From the NCBI RefSeq assembly GCF_028747985.1, contig NZ_CP118108.1:3167501-3231500 (forward strand): a stretch of 64,000 bases of DNA. The letters run 5' to 3'. A program made the position numbers and the translations under genes. Below the pieces are notes generated by a model. It saw only the letters and a program-made list of their open reading frames with translations, did no database searches and was not told where the DNA came from. The stretch is from Paenibacillus urinalis. Lineage in GTDB: Bacteria > Bacillota > Bacilli > Paenibacillales > Paenibacillaceae. Each line of letters begins with the position of its first letter. The stretch's first letter is position 1. Shown piece after piece: positions 8,783-17,554 of the stretch.

Positions 8783-10265
8783 TCATTCTCATCTCCTTAT
8801 TGTGAAGAGGCAATCCGCATACAACAAGTGTCCCATACGGCTCCTCTGACATCAGCTCTATCGTTCCTTGGTGCTGTTCAATGACTCTCTTAGCAATCGT
8901 CAAACCTAGTCCGAAGCTGCCTGAACTGGCTTGATTCCTCGACGCTTCTCTCTGATAGAACGGCTCAAACAGCCTGTCCTGAATTTCGAATGGTATGGAC
9001 TCCCCTTCATTCTGAATGAGCAGCAGTATGTTCTTAACCGGATCCTTTAATTGCTGTTCTACTCTGGATCTATACGGAGGACAAATCCATTCCGGGACGC
9101 TGCACCCAGGGGATAACGCTGCAAGATAAAGCACGCTTCCCCGCGGTGAATATTTGATGGCATTCGCGATCAGATTATCCATCATCCGCAGAATCAGCTG
9201 AGGATCCAGTTCAACATTTCCACTCACTGAAATGGACGTTTCCAGATGAATGTTATTGGTCCACGCCAGTGACTCATAACCCGCCAGCAGCATTTCCATG
9301 AACTCCTCACTATCGACAAGTGCACGCTCTTTATTCGTTATTTTGGATTCCAGCGTTGCATAGAGGTTCAAATCATCCAGCATGTGTCTCATCCGATCCA
9401 CCTGCCCCATCATGACGCCAAGATACTCCTGACGCTCTTCACTTGTAAGCTTATTCGTATCGAGTTCCTCAGCATAAGCCCGAATGGAGGTGAGTGGTGT
9501 CTTCAAATCATGGGAAAGAGCGGCCGTCATGAACGCCTTCTCTTCTTGCTGCTGTAAAAGCTTCTTCCGTGAGGATTCAATGGTTTGTCTCATATCCTCA
9601 AAGTGAGCCATCAGTTCACGCATCTCCCCGCCCCCTCGGTACTCAGATGGAGGAACCGGCTCATTTGCAGCAAAGGAGCTCATTTGCTTGATAAGTATAC
9701 GCATGGGAAGAATCAGCTTGCGACGGGTGAGGAGCAGAACAATAACAAACAGAACAGCTATAAATACGCCAAGAATTCCAGCTACCCATACCGTCCGGCT
9801 TCTAATATCTGCTCTCCATTCCTGGCGAGCTAGTGTGATCTGGTAGATCCCAGCCAGGCTGCCATTCTCAAACACTGGTTTTTTTAACATATAACTGCGG
9901 GGATTGATCTGCATTTCGTACAAGTTGCTGTACAATCTTTCACTGGTTTGCACGAACCCTGTATATTCACTATCTTCCATTGAGGAATAGATCAACACAC
10001 CATAGGGATTAAACAGTTCAACCTTTAACGCGTCATTCGTGAGCAGATCAAGCTCTTGTACATCCCATACCGTTCTGAAGCGATACAGCTCCGGGTTCTG
10101 CAAATAGGATTCCGCTGCAGATATTTCCGATGAAGCAGCCATATAATCTGTAAAAGAACGCTGTTCATCCAGTTTACCAATCAGCTGATACAGGACGATT
10201 CCAGCCGCAAGGGGAAGCAGCATTAGAATTACAAAGGCAATCAACAGCCATGTTCTCAGCTTCAT
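8739..10265 (-). CDS. Sensor histidine kinase (EnvZ/PhoR type)
   Basis: A 508-residue membrane kinase. A first membrane helix lies at about residues 6-26 and a second at about 160-182, bracketing an extracellular sensor part. A HAMP-like segment follows, then the H-box ALSHDLKTPLTSIRAYAEEL, the N-box NLIANAIKYSP and the G-box GSFGLGLTIAKRV. It should autophosphorylate on the H-box histidine and pass phosphate to the adjacent regulator. Its ATG overlaps the regulator stop as ATGA, showing tight coupling. The signal is unknown. Confidence 0.92.
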   Translation of the reverse strand: MKLRTWLLIAFVILMLLPLAAGIVLYQLIGKLDEQRSFTDYMAASSEISAAESYLQNPELYRFRTVWDVQELDLLTNDALKVELFNPYGVLIYSSMEDSEYTGFVQTSERLYSNLYEMQINPRSYMLKKPVFENGSLAGIYQITLARQEWRADIRSRTVWVAGILGVFIAVLFVIVLLLTRRKLILPMRILIKQMSSFAANEPVPPSEYRGGGEMRELMAHFEDMRQTIESSRKKLLQQQEEKAFMTAALSHDLKTPLTSIRAYAEELDTNKLTSEERQEYLGVMMGQVDRMRHMLDDLNLYATLESKITNKERALVDSEEFMEMLLAGYESLAWTNNIHLETSISVSGNVELDPQLILRMMDNLIANAIKYSPRGSVLYLAALSPGCSVPEWICPPYRSRVEQQLKDPVKNILLLIQNEGESIPFEIQDRLFEPFYQREASRNQASSGSFGLGLTIAKRVIEQHQGTIELMSEEPYGTLVVCGLPLHNKEMRMNETNQVCNDEHTKR

Positions 10266-10999
10266 TCGGGCTCACCGATAAAGCGATATCCGCTGCCCCA
10301 TACGGTCTGAATATACTTGGGATCTCGGATATTATCCTTCAGCTTCATTCTCAGACTCTTAATATGCACGGTTACCGTATTTCCACCGTCTATCGCCTCC
10401 TGCTGCCATACATGTTCATACAGCTCACTTTTGCTAAATTGTCGTCCAGGATGCGAAGCAAGCAGCATGAGCAGCAGCCATTCCTTACTCGTAAGCGCAA
10501 TAGGTTCATTTTCAACCATAGCCTGTTTCAGCGCGGGATCAATAGTGAGACCGCCGTAATAGGTTAAAATAGGAGATTTTTCCTCGGCGTCCTTCTGATA
10601 TTTACGATACTTTCTCAGGTGAACCTCCACTCGCAAAGAGAGCTCGGTCAAGCTGAAGGGCTTCGTAATATAATCGTCTGCTCCGAGTCCAAAGGCACGC
10701 ACCTTGCTCTCATCCTCACTCCTCGCGCTCATGATCAGCAAGGGAACCTCGCTCTTGAGCCGAATATTTTTGCATAACATAAATCCGTCCATCTCAGGCA
10801 GCATTAAATCTATCAAGACCAAATCATATTCTCCGCTGCAGAAGTCCTCCCAGCATTCCAGACCTGTTGTCGCCCAGGTTATCGAGTAGTTGTCCCGCCG
10901 CAAATGATCCCTCACAATCCTTCCTATTCCAGGATCATCCTCAACGATCAGCAGATTGCCTCTGGTTTCGAGATATGCATTGCCGTTTGTCTTCTCCAT
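10262..10999 (-). CDS. OmpR-family response regulator
   Basis: A 245-residue regulator with an N-terminal receiver (LLIVEDDPGIG acidic pocket, phospho-acceptor Asp in LVLIDLMLPEMDG, TKPF with the conserved Lys) and a C-terminal winged helix ending GSGYRF. It is the first gene of a three-gene unit: regulator, kinase, lipoprotein. The start follows AAGGGGAGG. It probably controls its own operon or envelope genes, but no direct repeats were recognised upstream. Confidence 0.93.
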   Translation of the reverse strand: MEKTNGNAYLETRGNLLIVEDDPGIGRIVRDHLRRDNYSITWATTGLECWEDFCSGEYDLVLIDLMLPEMDGFMLCKNIRLKSEVPLLIMSARSEDESKVRAFGLGADDYITKPFSLTELSLRVEVHLRKYRKYQKDAEEKSPILTYYGGLTIDPALKQAMVENEPIALTSKEWLLLMLLASHPGRQFSKSELYEHVWQQEAIDGGNTVTVHIKSLRMKLKDNIRDPKYIQTVWGSGYRFIGEPE

Positions 11000-11123
11000 G
11001 CTGTATCCTCCCCTTGACCTTCATTCTAAGTTGTCTAACTGTAGATTTTGAAAAGTTAATAAATTCTTTATAAATTGAATCCAGCTGCTTAAATTAATTT
11101 TTTTGAAATGAATTCAAGTCGAG

Positions 11124-11161
11124 TAAAAAACAAAAGGAGAGATAGATTCTATCCCTCCTTT
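11124..11161 (-). terminator. Terminator after the NucB-like gene
   Basis: Stem AAAGGAG/CTCCTTT continues as GATA/TATC after one mismatch. On the minus strand it runs into TTTTGTTTTTT. It ends the cluster that begins with the genes up to about 13 kb. Confidence 0.8.
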
Positions 11162-11167
11162 AAATGT

Positions 11168-11509
11168 TCAATTAAAAATGAATTCAATTCTTGTTCTGCC
11201 CGCTCCCCGATCATCTGACGGATCTATGTCAATGCTGGCTCCTTCTCCGCCTTCCGCACACATAGCCATGGGCCACTCATCACAATCATAACCACGCTTC
11301 GTCGGGATCCCTCTTAATGACTCTTGTCTGTTCTCGTCTGCCCCGCCGCGATCAATGGTACATGTATTGGACAGGCCTTCATCTATTGCGGCTTGGATAT
11401 GCTCTGCTGTCTCAGGACTTCCTCCGATGTATAATCTGGATGCGATCGTGCTCCTTTTTCGTATCCATATGGCAGTTTCATCATATCTCAAAAAAGGAAT
11501 TCTTTCCAA
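11168..11509 (-). CDS. NucB-like DNase, leaderless and internally shortened
   Basis: A 113-codon frame clearly related to the extracellular NucA/NucB DNases. Shared marks are [51 protein letters not shown] and PSDDRGAG. Three things are wrong for a working enzyme. There is no signal peptide, and the frame opens only with a TTG at 11509. RGYDRDEWP reads RGYDCDEWP. Directly after RGAG about 15 residues (the SWVG...YPDG part in Bacillus NucB) are missing before the final TRIEFIF strand. I judge it a decaying copy, though the frame is still open. Confidence 0.75.
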   Translation of the reverse strand: MERIPFLRYDETAIWIRKRSTIASRLYIGGSPETAEHIQAAIDEGLSNTCTIDRGGADENRQESLRGIPTKRGYDCDEWPMAMCAEGGEGASIDIDPSDDRGAGRTRIEFIFN

Positions 11510-11564
11510 CTTTCGAAATGAAGACGTTATAGCGGTACGATTTCCTTCGTGGTTTTAACTAGAG

Positions 11565-11960
11565 CTACAATATTTTGTAAAGTTCTTTGGTTCTACACAG
11601 TATATGCGTGATATGTCCTTTAATTATGGCTTGTATAAACAACCCTTCATTGAATCGATCACCACGGATGTAGCTGGTCATTAATTTTCTAAGGGCTTCC
11701 ATATCTAACTTCATAATGTGGTCTTGAACATCGTGTTCCACATTTCTATAAATCTCATGTTCACTGATCCACGCTGCCCAATCAAAGACCATGAGAAATC
11801 CGGTACGATCCAATTCTTTGCGGAACCTTAACACTTCTTCGCTTTCAAGCAGATACCCATTTTTCTCAGTGAAAAAAATAGAATCTGGGTCTTCAAAATA
11901 AGGAAGATACTCTACCAATATATTTATTTCTTTACTCGTTATTACGGCATCGTATGGCAT
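11565..11960 (-). CDS. DUF6508-like protein
   Basis: A 131-residue cytosolic protein of unknown function. The features are an early YLPYFEDPDSIFF segment, a central FDWAAW, and a C-terminal LMTSYIRGDRFNEGLFIQAIIKGHI that I associate with the DUF6508 family. The start follows AAAGGGAT. It is the last intact gene before the NucB-like remnant and shares a transcript direction with the genes upstream, 18 bases away. Confidence 0.6.
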   Translation of the reverse strand: MPYDAVITSKEINILVEYLPYFEDPDSIFFTEKNGYLLESEEVLRFRKELDRTGFLMVFDWAAWISEHEIYRNVEHDVQDHIMKLDMEALRKLMTSYIRGDRFNEGLFIQAIIKGHITHILCRTKELYKIL

Positions 11961-11978
11961 ATGATCATATCCCTTTCA

Positions 11979-12464
11979 TTATAGCCGGATCAATTCATAT
12001 ATTTTTGCTGAGAAGCTGTCCCAATCTCCAGAGTACCCTACGTGCATACCCCATCCGACTGACCTAAGATTATTTCTGAGTTCTACAAGTTCATTCATAT
12101 CACTAGCAGTTAAATCTATATTAGGATATCCGGAATACGTCGGAAACTGTGAAAAATAACGGGAAAGATTCCACAAATCTTCTTCCTGCTCTTCTGAGAT
12201 CAAGGCCAATGCTTTACCGGTATCCATTAACGTATCAATATCCTCATTGATATCCTCTATTTTTTCAATTACGGTGTCCGCTTCTGACCAATCCTTCTCT
12301 ATTTGGTAACCAATTGAGTCCTCTAACTGAATTAATTCATGCTGAAGATTGAAGGACATGCCCGAATAGACATCTTCCATATGATCCGACCTTGAATAAA
12401 TGTAAGCAATCAAGCCTAGATTTAATAAAACAGAAATGATGATAACAATGTTTCTAATTTTCAT
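11979..12464 (-). CDS. Membrane-anchored hypothetical protein
   Basis: A 161-residue protein not recognised. It begins with a basic residue pair and one membrane helix (about residues 4-20, VIIISVLLNLGLIAYIY), then a mostly acidic, helix-rich outer part, with several Asp/Glu-rich coiled stretches between residues 50 and 90. The ATG at 12464 has AGAAAGGAT upstream; the frame could extend 12 residues more but without a ribosome site. It lies between a GNAT and the DUF6508 gene in one orientation. Confidence 0.65.
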   Translation of the reverse strand: MKIRNIVIIISVLLNLGLIAYIYSRSDHMEDVYSGMSFNLQHELIQLEDSIGYQIEKDWSEADTVIEKIEDINEDIDTLMDTGKALALISEEQEEDLWNLSRYFSQFPTYSGYPNIDLTASDMNELVELRNNLRSVGWGMHVGYSGDWDSFSAKIYELIRL

Positions 12465-12496
12465 GTTTATCCTTTCTTTCTCCGTTTTATAAAATT

Positions 12497-12979
12497 TCAA
12501 ATAAGCTCTTTGTGCATATGTATCGTTATCAATCTCTCATTTCCAAAGTTCATTAATTTAATATCGAACGGTTTGAAGCCTTGCTTGGTGTAAAAAGCTA
12601 AACCTCTCGAGTTGGTGCTGTGACATGCTAATCGTACCGTATGATACCCCAAGTTGTATTTAGCCTTGCTCAGCATGACTTCAATTAAATACGGAGCTGC
12701 TCCTTGACCTCTATAAATAGGCGAAACAATAACGTTACCCAGCCAGCAAATACTTTCGTCCGAAATATCCCTATAAATATTGGCATAGCCAACCACTTCG
12801 CTAGTTCTTTGATCCAGTACTACCGTTAGCTCTAACCGACCTTCAGATATTTGAAGTATTTGCGAGGGTGTTAGTGGATACGTGAATTTGGGACTTACAT
12901 ATTTTAATTCTTTTTCAGTTTGCGGAAATGAACTAATGATCTCAAGATCCTGTTCTTCCAGACTTCGATGAACATACAT
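12497..12979 (-). CDS. GNAT family N-acetyltransferase
   Basis: A 160-residue acetyltransferase. The acetyl-CoA loop is VSPIYRGQGAAPYLIEVML, preceded by the VVGYANIY and WLGNVIV strands and followed by HSTNSRGLAFYTKQGFKPF. The chosen ATG (12979) is eight bases after AAGGAG, making the GTG at 12988 unlikely. The substrate is unknown. It starts a run of three genes toward the NucB-like remnant. Confidence 0.82.
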   Translation of the reverse strand: MYVHRSLEEQDLEIISSFPQTEKELKYVSPKFTYPLTPSQILQISEGRLELTVVLDQRTSEVVGYANIYRDISDESICWLGNVIVSPIYRGQGAAPYLIEVMLSKAKYNLGYHTVRLACHSTNSRGLAFYTKQGFKPFDIKLMNFGNERLITIHMHKELI

Positions 12980-13034
12980 ACCATTCACTCCTTATACTAT
13001 CATGGCTACAAAGCAATTAATGGATAGCCCATAA

Positions 13035-13316
13035 TCATTTTAAAATTTGACTTAAAATCTCTTTCATCGTTTCTTCCGGTTCTCGATCTTCGGTATATAC
13101 GATTTGCTTGGCCAGCTTATAATTCGATTCATGGTCAACAAAGTGTCGGTTGAAGTCAAGCCCCGACCGTTCACATAGAATTTGCGCTGACTTCTCCCGA
13201 TCCTGTGATGGAATTAACAAGAAGACAAAAGGTTCATTTAACATTGCTTTCTCAACTTTCCCAAATAACTCTGGATCTTCATATACAGAATGACCTGCTC
13301 CAAAATCAATAATAGC
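13035..13316 (-). pseudogene. C-terminal remnant of a P-loop kinase
   Basis: An open segment of 93 codons that begins straight after a stop codon at 13317-13319. It reads AIIDFGAGHSVYEDPELFGKV..., then LLIPSQDREKSAQIL, a SNYKLAKQIVYTE segment and an EETMKEIL end. This resembles the C-terminal half of small shikimate-kinase-like ATPases found in Bacillus and relatives. The Walker A half is absent upstream, where a hairpin terminator and another gene lie. An internal ATG at 13244 could give a 69-residue product, but it would lack the ATP site. I call it a broken gene. Confidence 0.65.
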
Positions 13317-13375
13317 CTAAAATGATATTTGCTCTGCCTCTGCCTTATACGGTTATATACTGCATAGATTCATAA

Positions 13376-13412
13376 CCACCAGCCCTAGATATTTCTTATC
13401 CAAGGCTGGTGG
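13376..13412 (-). terminator. Terminator after the metallo-hydrolase gene
   Basis: A nine-base-pair perfect stem CCACCAGCC/GGCTGGTGG lies 14 bases past the metallo-hydrolase stop. The trailing T-run is short. Confidence 0.6.
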
Positions 13413-13425
13413 CTGCCAACTTCTT

Positions 13426-14274
13426 TTATTTCGATATCAATATTTGATGATTTACAAAGGCTTTCAAGAAGAAAAGCTCGTCACCCTGAGGACTTCTAAG
13501 ATTATTTTGCTCAAAACACTCAATCGCATGATCCAATGATGTGGAATTCACAGCTCTATTGCACGAAGTGAGTTGATCCCAGAATACGTTCATCTCATCC
13601 AGATCACAAATGGATTCATGGCCGAGCAGAAAATGATTTGCATCATATTTTTGAATATCTTCGATCATAGGTCGTAATTGTGAGGCTTTATAATGAAATA
13701 TTGCATCCGTAGTCGTTCCATACACACTATCACCTAGAAAAATAGTCTTATCATCGGGGACATAAACGATTGTAGAATCATCTGTGTGTGTACTTCTAAT
13801 CCGTTCGAGAATACAGACCTTATTCCCCAAATCAACAGTTAGAGATTCTTCGAACACTATATCGGGATAACTCAATTTAAATTGCTCTCTCTCCGGTATT
13901 TCTTGCTGAATTATTTCCATACAATGCAAAGTTATTTTATTAGAATCTACATACTCTTGAAGTGAACGATCATCATAGGAATACTTTTGCCAAACTTCCA
14001 TTTTCTGATGGGTTAAGCTATTCACAATAACCGTCGCATTGAATTCATTCATACCTAAGAAGTGATCCCAATGGGTATGAGTTATAACCAAGTATTTGAT
14101 AGGCGGTACATCTAAATGTTCGATTTCCTTCAAAAATTGTCTAGCATGTACAGCGGAGTTCCCACCATCGACCACGAGACTATACTTTTCTCCACAAACT
14201 AACCCCAATGTTGGTCTTTCTTTATCATTTTGATTAGATAAATAATAAATTGATTCACTCAATTTTTTCAGCAT
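13426..14274 (-). CDS. MBL-fold metallo-hydrolase
   Basis: A 282-residue metallo-beta-lactamase-fold hydrolase. The zinc motif is H66-T-H68-W-D70-H71. VVDGGNS near residue 36 is the usual first strand, IFLGDSVYG carries the bridging Asp, and LLGHES gives the last zinc histidine. The class covers lactonases, thioesterases and phosphodiesterases; nothing fixes the substrate. The ATG at 14274 follows AGAGGAG; the in-frame TTG at 14292 lies in front of that ribosome site. Confidence 0.85.
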   Translation of the reverse strand: MLKKLSESIYYLSNQNDKERPTLGLVCGEKYSLVVDGGNSAVHARQFLKEIEHLDVPPIKYLVITHTHWDHFLGMNEFNATVIVNSLTHQKMEVWQKYSYDDRSLQEYVDSNKITLHCMEIIQQEIPEREQFKLSYPDIVFEESLTVDLGNKVCILERIRSTHTDDSTIVYVPDDKTIFLGDSVYGTTTDAIFHYKASQLRPMIEDIQKYDANHFLLGHESICDLDEMNVFWDQLTSCNRAVNSTSLDHAIECFEQNNLRSPQGDELFFLKAFVNHQILISK

Positions 14275-14428
14275 GTCAATTCTCCTCTTCAATTGATTCT
14301 GAACTTATAAAGAGAAAATCTGCATGCTATTTCACATTTAGATTCTCTCATCTTATTTAATTACCAATGGAAACACCTCACTTTTTCATATTCAAATACC
14401 GCTGGCTTCCAATTTATCACATTCTCAA

Positions 14429-15427
14429 TTAGCCGTTAGACACTTGCTTTTGTGCGACAATCCCTTGAACCTCACACCAATTCCGCAAGAACTTTAGATG
14501 TTCATCAAAATAATGATCATTTTGCCAAGCTCCCCATATCGGTGCATTACCTGTATGAAGACCCATTAGCCAGATATCTCTGATGGCTACAAATATAGGT
14601 ACGGCGCTGAGCTCAGTACTCGACAGGGGCTTGATCTTTTGATAGGAATGAATAAATAAAGTCCAGTTCTTATTCTCGAAAGCTTCCTTGTCTTTAAACA
14701 TCACTTTGCTCCATAGATAAACCGAAACGTCATACGATCGGTATCCATATCCACAGCAATCAAAGTCAAACTGAGTTAACGTATCTTCTTGAAAATGTAC
14801 ATTTCCTCCGTGGAGATCACCATGACATACTCCCCACTCAAGATCATGTGATAATTCTTCAATTCGACTTCGAAGTTCCACTGATAACGTTTCCAAATAA
14901 TTAAAGTCCTCAGGTCTGTGTGATAAAAAAGGACGAATGTTCTGCAACGGTTCATCCAATAGATGATTCAGATCAATCTCAAATCTGGCATGTTCACTTT
15001 TAAACTCATCCATAGCAAGATGCATTCGAGCTACCTCTTCACCAAATAATTCACATTTATCCTCAGCTTCAGAATACTCTCCGTCTGCGTATGTATATAG
15101 CACCATGTAACGTAAACCTTCTGGCGCCAGTAAATCATACAAATACTCGTCATTTTTTGTTGGTACCGGGGAAGAGACGGATATTCCCTTTGTTTTCAAA
15201 TCATTCAGAAGCTCCACCTCGAACAAAATATCTGCTTTGGTACGCCAATGGGCCTTGTAAATCCTCAGAACATATTGTTCTGCGAGAGTTTTGACTATGT
15301 ATGTATCATTTAATCCGTTTACAAGAAAACGACACTCCTTCACTTCCCCAATCGAATACAACTTATTCACCAGAATTAGTAACGAATTTGAGGAAACTAC
15401 TGAGTGGTTATAAGTTACTGTCATCAT
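14429..15427 (-). CDS. APH/choline-kinase-type phosphotransferase
   Basis: A 332-residue kinase-fold protein. The catalytic loop is WGVCHGDLHGGNVHF and the metal motif FDFDCCGYGYRSYDV. An early YVLRIYK gives the ATP lysine. This pattern (HGDLHxGN, DFDxxGxG) is that of homoserine-kinase-II/choline-kinase-like proteins, also found in spore coat CotS relatives. The ATG is ten bases after GGAGG. It stands alone with 137 bases to the metallo-hydrolase gene. Confidence 0.8.
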   Translation of the reverse strand: MMTVTYNHSVVSSNSLLILVNKLYSIGEVKECRFLVNGLNDTYIVKTLAEQYVLRIYKAHWRTKADILFEVELLNDLKTKGISVSSPVPTKNDEYLYDLLAPEGLRYMVLYTYADGEYSEAEDKCELFGEEVARMHLAMDEFKSEHARFEIDLNHLLDEPLQNIRPFLSHRPEDFNYLETLSVELRSRIEELSHDLEWGVCHGDLHGGNVHFQEDTLTQFDFDCCGYGYRSYDVSVYLWSKVMFKDKEAFENKNWTLFIHSYQKIKPLSSTELSAVPIFVAIRDIWLMGLHTGNAPIWGAWQNDHYFDEHLKFLRNWCEVQGIVAQKQVSNG

Positions 15428-15569
15428 ATCTTATGATCCTCCGTCTCATTGATACATGATGTATTCCTATCTGACACGAAAGAATCATACCATATTTTTA
15501 CTGGTAATATTTGATTATAACCAAACTTTTGTTCCCTTCCAAATAATAGGTAATTGAATAAACAAATAA

Positions 15570-15606
15570 CCCAGTCAAAGATAGATCTTTACTATCTTAG
15601 GCCGGG
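15570..15606 (-). terminator. Terminator after the DUF3977 gene
   Basis: An imperfect 15-base arm (15570-15584 with 15592-15606) ends on the minus strand in TTATTTGTTT. It lies about 40 bases past the DUF3977 stop. Confidence 0.6.
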
Positions 15607-15648
15607 CCCCTCACTATCAATATATGATTGAAACGACTCAATTCCTTA

Positions 15649-15888
15649 TTAAGCCCCATAAAACCCAACTAACAATTTGAGTTTCTTCTTTCCCTTACCT
15701 ACCCACTTTATTCCTTCCTTTGTATCCATTATGAGTACTTTCTTGCCCACCCAAATTCGAATATATACCGATTTCAGTATAAACGGTCTTGTAAACCCCT
15801 TGATTTCACTTTCCGATCCATCCTCATGCTCAAATTCGGTTCGGATGAACCAGCGATTTCCGATGCCGATTTCGGTAAATTTTTTCAA
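15649..15888 (-). CDS. DUF3977 family protein
   Basis: A 79-residue protein of the DUF3977 family, function unknown. Family marks are KKFTEIGIGNRWFIRTEFE, the GFTRPF turn, SVYIRIWVGKKVLIMD and a basic tail. The correct start appears to be TTG at 15888, nine bases after GGAGG; the longer frame to 15909 adds seven residues that do not fit the family. It ends at its own terminator and seems to be a single-gene unit. Confidence 0.75.
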   Translation of the reverse strand: MKKFTEIGIGNRWFIRTEFEHEDGSESEIKGFTRPFILKSVYIRIWVGKKVLIMDTKEGIKWVGKGKKKLKLLVGFYGA

Positions 15889-15984
15889 AGTATTCAGCCT
15901 CCAAGTCAATCTTATCGTACTTTTTATATGTAGAATGCGTATCTCTATATCAGCATGTCCAGCTAATGATCAGCCAGCAATAAC

Positions 15985-16086
15985 TTATTCATATGTTACT
16001 TGGCCGATAAATTTGATGTATTTATCGTTATGTCGTATCTCTTTTATCCAGTCGTGGGGAATGACCACATCATCGTATGGAACAAC
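15985..16086 (-). pseudogene. Unidentified decayed fragment
   Basis: An open run of 33 codons (VVPYDDVVIPHDWIKEI...FIGQVTYE, then stop) with no start codon or ribosome site, bounded by stops on both sides. Just upstream another frame reads HIDYIVIGRS and then stops, as if a frameshift had broken a small gene. I do not recognise the family. It fills the 235-base gap between the DUF3977 gene and the next one. Confidence 0.3.
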
Positions 16087-16123
16087 CTACTAACTTCTGC
16101 CAATGACAATATAGTCGATATGG

Positions 16124-16594
16124 TTAGTTTCCCTTTAAGAGCTTTTTATAGACTTTTAATTTGTATGGCCTATCACTCGTATCATCAGAATCATCTTCGG
16201 TAAACAATCCGTTTAAATATGGAGAGGCTAACAAATCCTCAAGAATGGGTACCATATGATCGATTAGTTCTAGTTCGCATTTGAACGGTAATTGTCCATG
16301 GTCGCCTGATATCAAATTAAATCTTAATTGACTCGCCATCGCGTCAAACCATAGATAAAAAATCATACCTTGTTTTTTATTTGCTTTTCTTACTTGATAT
16401 TCTCGATTAGCTAGTAGTCTATTAAAGAAATTAAGGAAGTCTTCTATGCGTAATTCCTTTGCTATTTCTTCTTCCAATGAAATTGCCCACATATTATTGG
16501 AAATTTCTTTATTTAAGTCGTGTATAGAAGTTCCGATAAATATTGGATCAGTTATTACATCTTCAAGATTTTTGAAATATTGCTCTTTATTCAT
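16124..16594 (-). CDS. Hypothetical protein, 156 residues
   Basis: Not firmly recognised. It is a cytosolic, acidic, helix-rich protein. The central motif MIFYLWFDAMASQLRFNLISGDHGQLPF followed by a cysteine looks like a conserved core of small uncharacterised Bacillales proteins. The start has AAGGAG six bases upstream. It lies between the eukaryotic-like kinase and a decayed fragment. An immunity-protein role would suit an orphan of this size in an accessory islet, but there is no toxin beside it. Confidence 0.6.
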   Translation of the reverse strand: MNKEQYFKNLEDVITDPIFIGTSIHDLNKEISNNMWAISLEEEIAKELRIEDFLNFFNRLLANREYQVRKANKKQGMIFYLWFDAMASQLRFNLISGDHGQLPFKCELELIDHMVPILEDLLASPYLNGLFTEDDSDDTSDRPYKLKVYKKLLKGN

Positions 16595-16661
16595 TTACTG
16601 CTCCTTCATAACTTCAAATTGAATAGTAGCGAACTTATTCCTCTATTCTTTCTTTACATAC

Positions 16662-17531
16662 TTACTCATCTAGAGCTTCATTCCATGCCTTATAAAACTC
16701 TTTTACAGAGCTATATCTCTCGTGACTGTCCTGACTAGTTGCTTTCCGTGCCACCTTATACAGCGCTTCACTTGCATCCCATATCTCAAAGGATCGATCA
16801 AGCTCACCGCCCAATAACACGAATGCCGTCGCTCCCATAGTATAGACATTGGTTCGACTATCAATTTCTGCGCCGAGTTCAAATTCTTCTGGAGACATGA
16901 ATCTGGATGATCCCCATAATCTTCCCATCTGATTGTAAAATGGTTTCTTCTCATAGTAATCAATGTCACAAATTTTAGTTTCGCCATTCACAAAATCATA
17001 TAGAAGACTCCCATCATAGAAATCAATGGCGACATAGCCTTTTTCCTCAACAAAAACATGAAAGTCAAAGATGCGGTTTAATGACTGCAGTCTGTGCTCA
17101 ATGGATAACTGCTTGAACCTATAGAAGGGAGAATCAAGATCTGTATATTTGGCTGGGGGAGGATAAGCCCAGTGAGAGTGAAGGCATTCGCCATCAAACC
17201 ATTTGAATATAGCCACATAGCCTGAAGCGACTTCATAATGATCAATAAGCTCCACTAGCACCGGATGTTGTAGCTCCTTATACAACGAGGCAGCTTCCAC
17301 CAATTTAGTGACTGCATGCTGAGGGTCTCCTTCGTATTCCATCGTCCGGGCTCCGGCAAATTTTACAAACCGGTTCTCCCCTGCCCGTTCTACCCCAAAG
17401 CTGATATTACCTGAATCCTGCTGATCAAACACCGTAAATACAGTTCCAAGCTGACTAAGCCAACTGAAATCAAGATGTTCCTTAAGGCAAAAGGAAACCT
17501 GATCTATTTGATAGATGATAGGGCTGCTCAT
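16662..17531 (-). CDS. Eukaryotic-like protein kinase, atypical motifs
   Basis: A 289-residue soluble protein with the plan of a Ser/Thr kinase. The glycine-loop region is VFDQQDSGNISFGVE and the ATP lysine is in RFVKFAGA. The usual HRDLKPxN is replaced by YVAIDFYDGSLLYDF, and DFG by CDIDYYEK; the APE-like segment is SSRFMSPEEFELG. It probably still binds nucleotide, since Asp residues stand at both catalytic places, but it is an unusual branch. No membrane or PASTA part. The ATG at 17531 follows GGAGGAG; the ATG at 17549 lies ahead of that site. The VOC gene ends 23 bases upstream. Confidence 0.75.
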   Translation of the reverse strand: MSSPIIYQIDQVSFCLKEHLDFSWLSQLGTVFTVFDQQDSGNISFGVERAGENRFVKFAGARTMEYEGDPQHAVTKLVEAASLYKELQHPVLVELIDHYEVASGYVAIFKWFDGECLHSHWAYPPPAKYTDLDSPFYRFKQLSIEHRLQSLNRIFDFHVFVEEKGYVAIDFYDGSLLYDFVNGETKICDIDYYEKKPFYNQMGRLWGSSRFMSPEEFELGAEIDSRTNVYTMGATAFVLLGGELDRSFEIWDASEALYKVARKATSQDSHERYSSVKEFYKAWNEALDE

Positions 17532-17554
17532 TCTTCTCCTCCTGCTCATAATTG

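Noticed and set aside
15677-16093. A 138-codon plus-strand frame opposite the DUF3977 gene
   Set aside because: It covers a recognised family and a decayed fragment on the other strand, and its protein looks random.
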